NCBI RefSeq assembly: GCF_030536915.1
Contig: NZ_JAUNPC010000017.1
Span: forward strand, 3,877 to 43,063
Source of the DNA: Paracoccus sp. (in: a-proteobacteria)
GTDB lineage: Bacteria; Pseudomonadota; Alphaproteobacteria; Rhodobacterales; Rhodobacteraceae
DNA: 39,187 bases
Reading direction: 5' to 3'
The notes under the pieces are model-generated. The model saw only the letters and a list, made by a program, of their open reading frames with translations, was not told the DNA's origin and ran no database searches. Both the position numbers and the translations under genes were made by a program. Shown here in pieces: positions 36,933 through 39,187 of this stretch (the stretch's first letter is position 1; every line of letters starts with the position of its first letter).

Positions 36933-37735
36933 TGGAACGTGATACGATCGTTGCGGCGTTCCTCGGGCTGCTCGAGGGACTGACCGAGTTCATTCCGGTT
37001 TCCTCGACCGGGCACCTGCTGCTGGCCGGGCATTTTCTCGGTTTCGACAGCCCCGGCCGCGCCTTCGAGGTGCTGATCCAGCTTGGCGCGATCCTTGCCA
37101 TCCTGGGCGTCTATGCCGGGCGGCTGTGGCGCATCTTCTCGGAGGCGCCGCGCGATCCCCGGGCGCGGCGGTTCATCGGGGCGGTGCTGCTGGCCTTCCT
37201 GCCGGCGGCGGTGATCGGCGCGATGGCGCACGGGATCATCAAGACGGTGCTGTTCGAGACTCCGATGCTGATCGCCGTCATGCTGATCCTCGGCGGCATC
37301 GTGCTGCTCTATGTGGACCGGCTGTCGATCCCCACCCGCCATGCCGAGGCCGAGGACATTCCGCTGGGCGTCGCCTTCCGCATCGGCCTGATCCAGTGCC
37401 TTGCCATGGTGCCCGGCGTGTCGCGTTCCGGCGCGACCATCGTGGGGGCGTTGACGATGGGGGTCGGCAAGCGGGCGGCGGCCGAGTTCAGCTTTTTCCT
37501 GTCGATGCCGACGATGGTCGGGGCCTTCACCTATGACCTTTACCGCAGCCGCGCGGTTCTGGACGCGGCGGCGCTGACGAATGTGGCGGTGGGCTTTGTC
37601 TGCGCCTTCGTGGCGGCGGTCTTCGTGGTCAAGTGGCTGCTGAACTATGTCTCGCGCCGCGGTTACGGGCTGTTCGCCTGGTGGCGCATCATCGTCGGAA
37701 CTGCGGCCTTGCTGGGGCTTATGGCGGTTGGGTAA
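36932..37735 (+). CDS. uppP: undecaprenyl-diphosphatase UppP (BacA)
   Basis: Integral membrane phosphatase, 267 residues, that recycles undecaprenyl diphosphate to the monophosphate lipid carrier used by peptidoglycan and surface-glycan synthesis. The two conserved active-site loops are present: [20 protein letters not shown] near the N-terminus (Glu17, Glu21) and [16 protein letters not shown] in the second half with the catalytic Ser/Arg. About eight membrane segments. The start ATG overlaps the upstream stop, so it is translationally coupled to the NDUFA9-like gene. Overproduction gives bacitracin resistance in E. coli, hence the synonym BacA. Confidence 0.96.
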   Translation: MERDTIVAAFLGLLEGLTEFIPVSSTGHLLLAGHFLGFDSPGRAFEVLIQLGAILAILGVYAGRLWRIFSEAPRDPRARRFIGAVLLAFLPAAVIGAMAHGIIKTVLFETPMLIAVMLILGGIVLLYVDRLSIPTRHAEAEDIPLGVAFRIGLIQCLAMVPGVSRSGATIVGALTMGVGKRAAAEFSFFLSMPTMVGAFTYDLYRSRAVLDAAALTNVAVGFVCAFVAAVFVVKWLLNYVSRRGYGLFAWWRIIVGTAALLGLMAVG

Positions 37736-37744
37736 CGCACCCTG

Positions 37745-37807
37745 ACCTATTTTCGGCAAAAAATCCGCTGGATTTTCAGACTTCATGCCGGAAAATCAAA
37801 GATAGGT
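37745..37807. promoter_or_regulatory. AT-rich nested inverted repeats between uppP and gltD
   Basis: An inner hairpin AAAATCC-GCT-GGATTTT (37760-37776) lies within an imperfect outer inverted repeat, with ACCTATTTTCGGCA (37745-37758) against TGCCGGAAAAT...ATAGGT (37786-37807). The inner hairpin has A/T flanks and may terminate uppP transcripts. The whole could be an operator for gltD. This 145-base spacer is the most AT-rich of the window. No clear -35/-10 pair was found. Confidence 0.45.
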
Positions 37808-37880
37808 AAGCCTTGCTGACTTTTTGAGCGATCCTGTCTGTTCTACAGCTTTCCCCGGTTGATGGGAGAAGGCGCAGCGG

Positions 37881-39187
37881 ATGGCCACGCAGGTGATGCT
37901 CAAGTTCGTGACCCTAGGTCGCGAGATGCCCGAGAAACGCGCGGCGGATGAGCGCAGCGGCGATTTCCACGAGATCTACCGCGAGTTCGCCGATGCCAAG
38001 GCCGTCGAGCAGGCGAGCCGCTGTTCCCAATGCGGGGTTCCCTATTGCCAGTCGCATTGCCCCCTTCATAACAACATTCCCGACTGGTTGCGCCTGATGG
38101 CCGAGGGGCGCACGCAGGAAGCCTATCTGCGCGCGCAGGAGACCAACAGTTTCCCGGAAATCTGCGGCCGCATCTGCCCGCAGGACCGGCTCTGCGAGGG
38201 CAACTGCGTCATCGAGCAGTCGGGCCACGGCACCGTCACCATCGGCGCCATCGAGAAATACATCACCGACACCGCATGGGAGGAAGGCTGGGTCGAGCCC
38301 ATCCGCCCGGCGGCCGAACGCGCCGAAAGCGTGGGCATCATCGGCGCGGGGCCGGGCGGGCTGGCGGCGGCGGAACGGCTGCGGCAGCAGGGATTCCAGG
38401 TCACGGTCTATGACCGCCACGACCGCGCGGGCGGGCTGATGATCTATGGCATCCCCGGCTTCAAGCTGGAAAAGCCCGTAGTCGAGCGCCGCAACCAGTG
38501 GCTTGAGGAAGGCGGCGTCGAATTCGTGCTGAACGCCGAGGTGGGCCGGACGATCAGCTTCGACGCGATCCGGGGCAAGCATGACGCGGTGCTGATCGCC
38601 ACCGGCGTCTACAGGACCCGCGACCTCGGGATCGACAACGCGCCCGAACGGGGCGTGGTGGCGGCGCTGGACTACCTGACCGCGTCCAACCGCATCGACC
38701 TGGGCGACGAGGTGCCGGATTTCGCCGATGGCGAGCTGGATGCCTTCGGCAAGCGCGTGGTGGTGATCGGCGGCGGCGACACGGCGATGGACTGCGTGCG
38801 GACGGCGATCCGGCAGGGGGCCGTCAGCGTCAAGTGCCTTTACCGCCGCGACCGGGCCAACATGCCCGGCAGCCAGCGCGAGGTGCAGAATGCCGAGGAG
38901 GAGGGCGTCGAATTCGTATGGCTTTCCGCCCCGGCCGCTTTCGCGGGCCATGTCGCCGGGGTGGCGGGCCGCGCCAGCGAGGCGCTGGTGGCAAATGCGG
39001 GGGGCGACGTGGACGGCGACGGGATCGGGGACAATCCCAAGCTGTCGCCGCTGCATCTGGTGACGGAAACAGATACTTCGACCGGGCCGGTCGGCGTGAC
39101 GGGCCTGCGGGTGGCGCGGATGCGGCTGGGGGCGCCGGACGTGACGGGCCGGCAGTCGCCCGAGGTGATCGAGGGCGGCGATTATGA
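37881..39187 (+). CDS. gltD: glutamate synthase small subunit GltD, 3' end outside window
   Basis: NADPH-dependent beta subunit that passes electrons to the GltB large subunit for glutamate synthesis from glutamine and 2-oxoglutarate. The N-terminal adapter domain has cysteine clusters CSQCGVPYCQSHCP and CGRICPQDRLCEGNC that bind 4Fe-4S clusters. The FAD motif GIIGAGPGGLAAAERL starts near residue 155, and the NADPH motif VVIGGGDTAMDCV near 294. 435 codons are visible and the frame is open at the window edge; about 475-480 residues are expected. ATG 37881 has AGAAGG nine bases upstream. gltB is not on the uppP side and may lie downstream. Confidence 0.95.
   Translation, partial: MATQVMLKFVTLGREMPEKRAADERSGDFHEIYREFADAKAVEQASRCSQCGVPYCQSHCPLHNNIPDWLRLMAEGRTQEAYLRAQETNSFPEICGRICPQDRLCEGNCVIEQSGHGTVTIGAIEKYITDTAWEEGWVEPIRPAAERAESVGIIGAGPGGLAAAERLRQQGFQVTVYDRHDRAGGLMIYGIPGFKLEKPVVERRNQWLEEGGVEFVLNAEVGRTISFDAIRGKHDAVLIATGVYRTRDLGIDNAPERGVVAALDYLTASNRIDLGDEVPDFADGELDAFGKRVVVIGGGDTAMDCVRTAIRQGAVSVKCLYRRDRANMPGSQREVQNAEEEGVEFVWLSAPAAFAGHVAGVAGRASEALVANAGGDVDGDGIGDNPKLSPLHLVTETDTSTGPVGVTGLRVARMRLGAPDVTGRQSPEVIEGGDY

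Overview
The window is GC-rich, gene-dense chromosomal DNA from an alphaproteobacterium, most likely a Rhodobacterales member close to Paracoccus. The indications are an IalB-family protein, a long (530 aa) SerA, an Rhizobium-type asparaginase, a NDUFA9-like complex I protein, an alphaproteobacterial heat-shock promoter (CTTG-N17-CTTATATAG) before dnaK, and two copies of a GC-hairpin element ending in GGATATTTGG in the intergenic spaces. The genus is inferred from overall impression, without a database search. No prophage, insertion sequence, CRISPR array or plasmid gene is visible. Almost all of it reads as core chromosome.

Layout. Positions 1-5352: fabB (cut by the left edge) and fabA for unsaturated fatty acid synthesis, gdhA, a coupled pair of poorly characterised genes (Ala-rich membrane-anchored protein plus glycosyltransferase-like protein), and infC with a probable AUA start. 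Positions 5422-11399: an FAD oxidoreductase of the L-2-hydroxyglutarate oxidase type, rlmN, an IalB-like secreted protein, an asparaginase, a TauE/SafE-type transporter, hspQ and a metallophosphatase. Positions 11453-15321: the whole phosphoserine pathway, with serC-serA on the minus strand and serB divergent; the serC leader and the serC-serA spacer both hold notable RNA structures. Positions 15329-20614: a nitronate-monooxygenase-like enzyme, radC, dnaJ and dnaK. Positions 20777-22245: alkB, and a polysaccharide-export ABC permease facing it.

Positions 22405-31494 form the most distinctive block: cysQ, kdsB, galU, galE, two tandem paralogous family-2 glycosyltransferases, a GT14-like two-domain protein and a sulfotransferase, all on the plus strand and tightly packed, with the export permease divergent from it. 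Together they supply CMP-Kdo, UDP-glucose/galactose, several transferases, a PAPS-dependent sulfotransferase and the phosphatase that clears its PAP by-product. I infer a surface-glycan locus that may make a sulfated polymer. Positions 31491-39187: a DMT transporter, queG, a GST, mtgA, a DUF1269 protein, tRNA-Leu(CAG), the NDUFA9-like gene coupled to uppP, and gltD (cut by the right edge).

Genes are packed closely. Several adjacent genes overlap by 1-4 bases at stop/start codons, and several convergent pairs overlap or nearly touch at their stops, leaving no room for ordinary terminators. The best candidates for something undescribed are regulatory RNA structures (the repeat element, the serC leader, the switch-like serC-serA spacer) and the glycan/sulfation locus. 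I did not find a clear new defence or mobile system.
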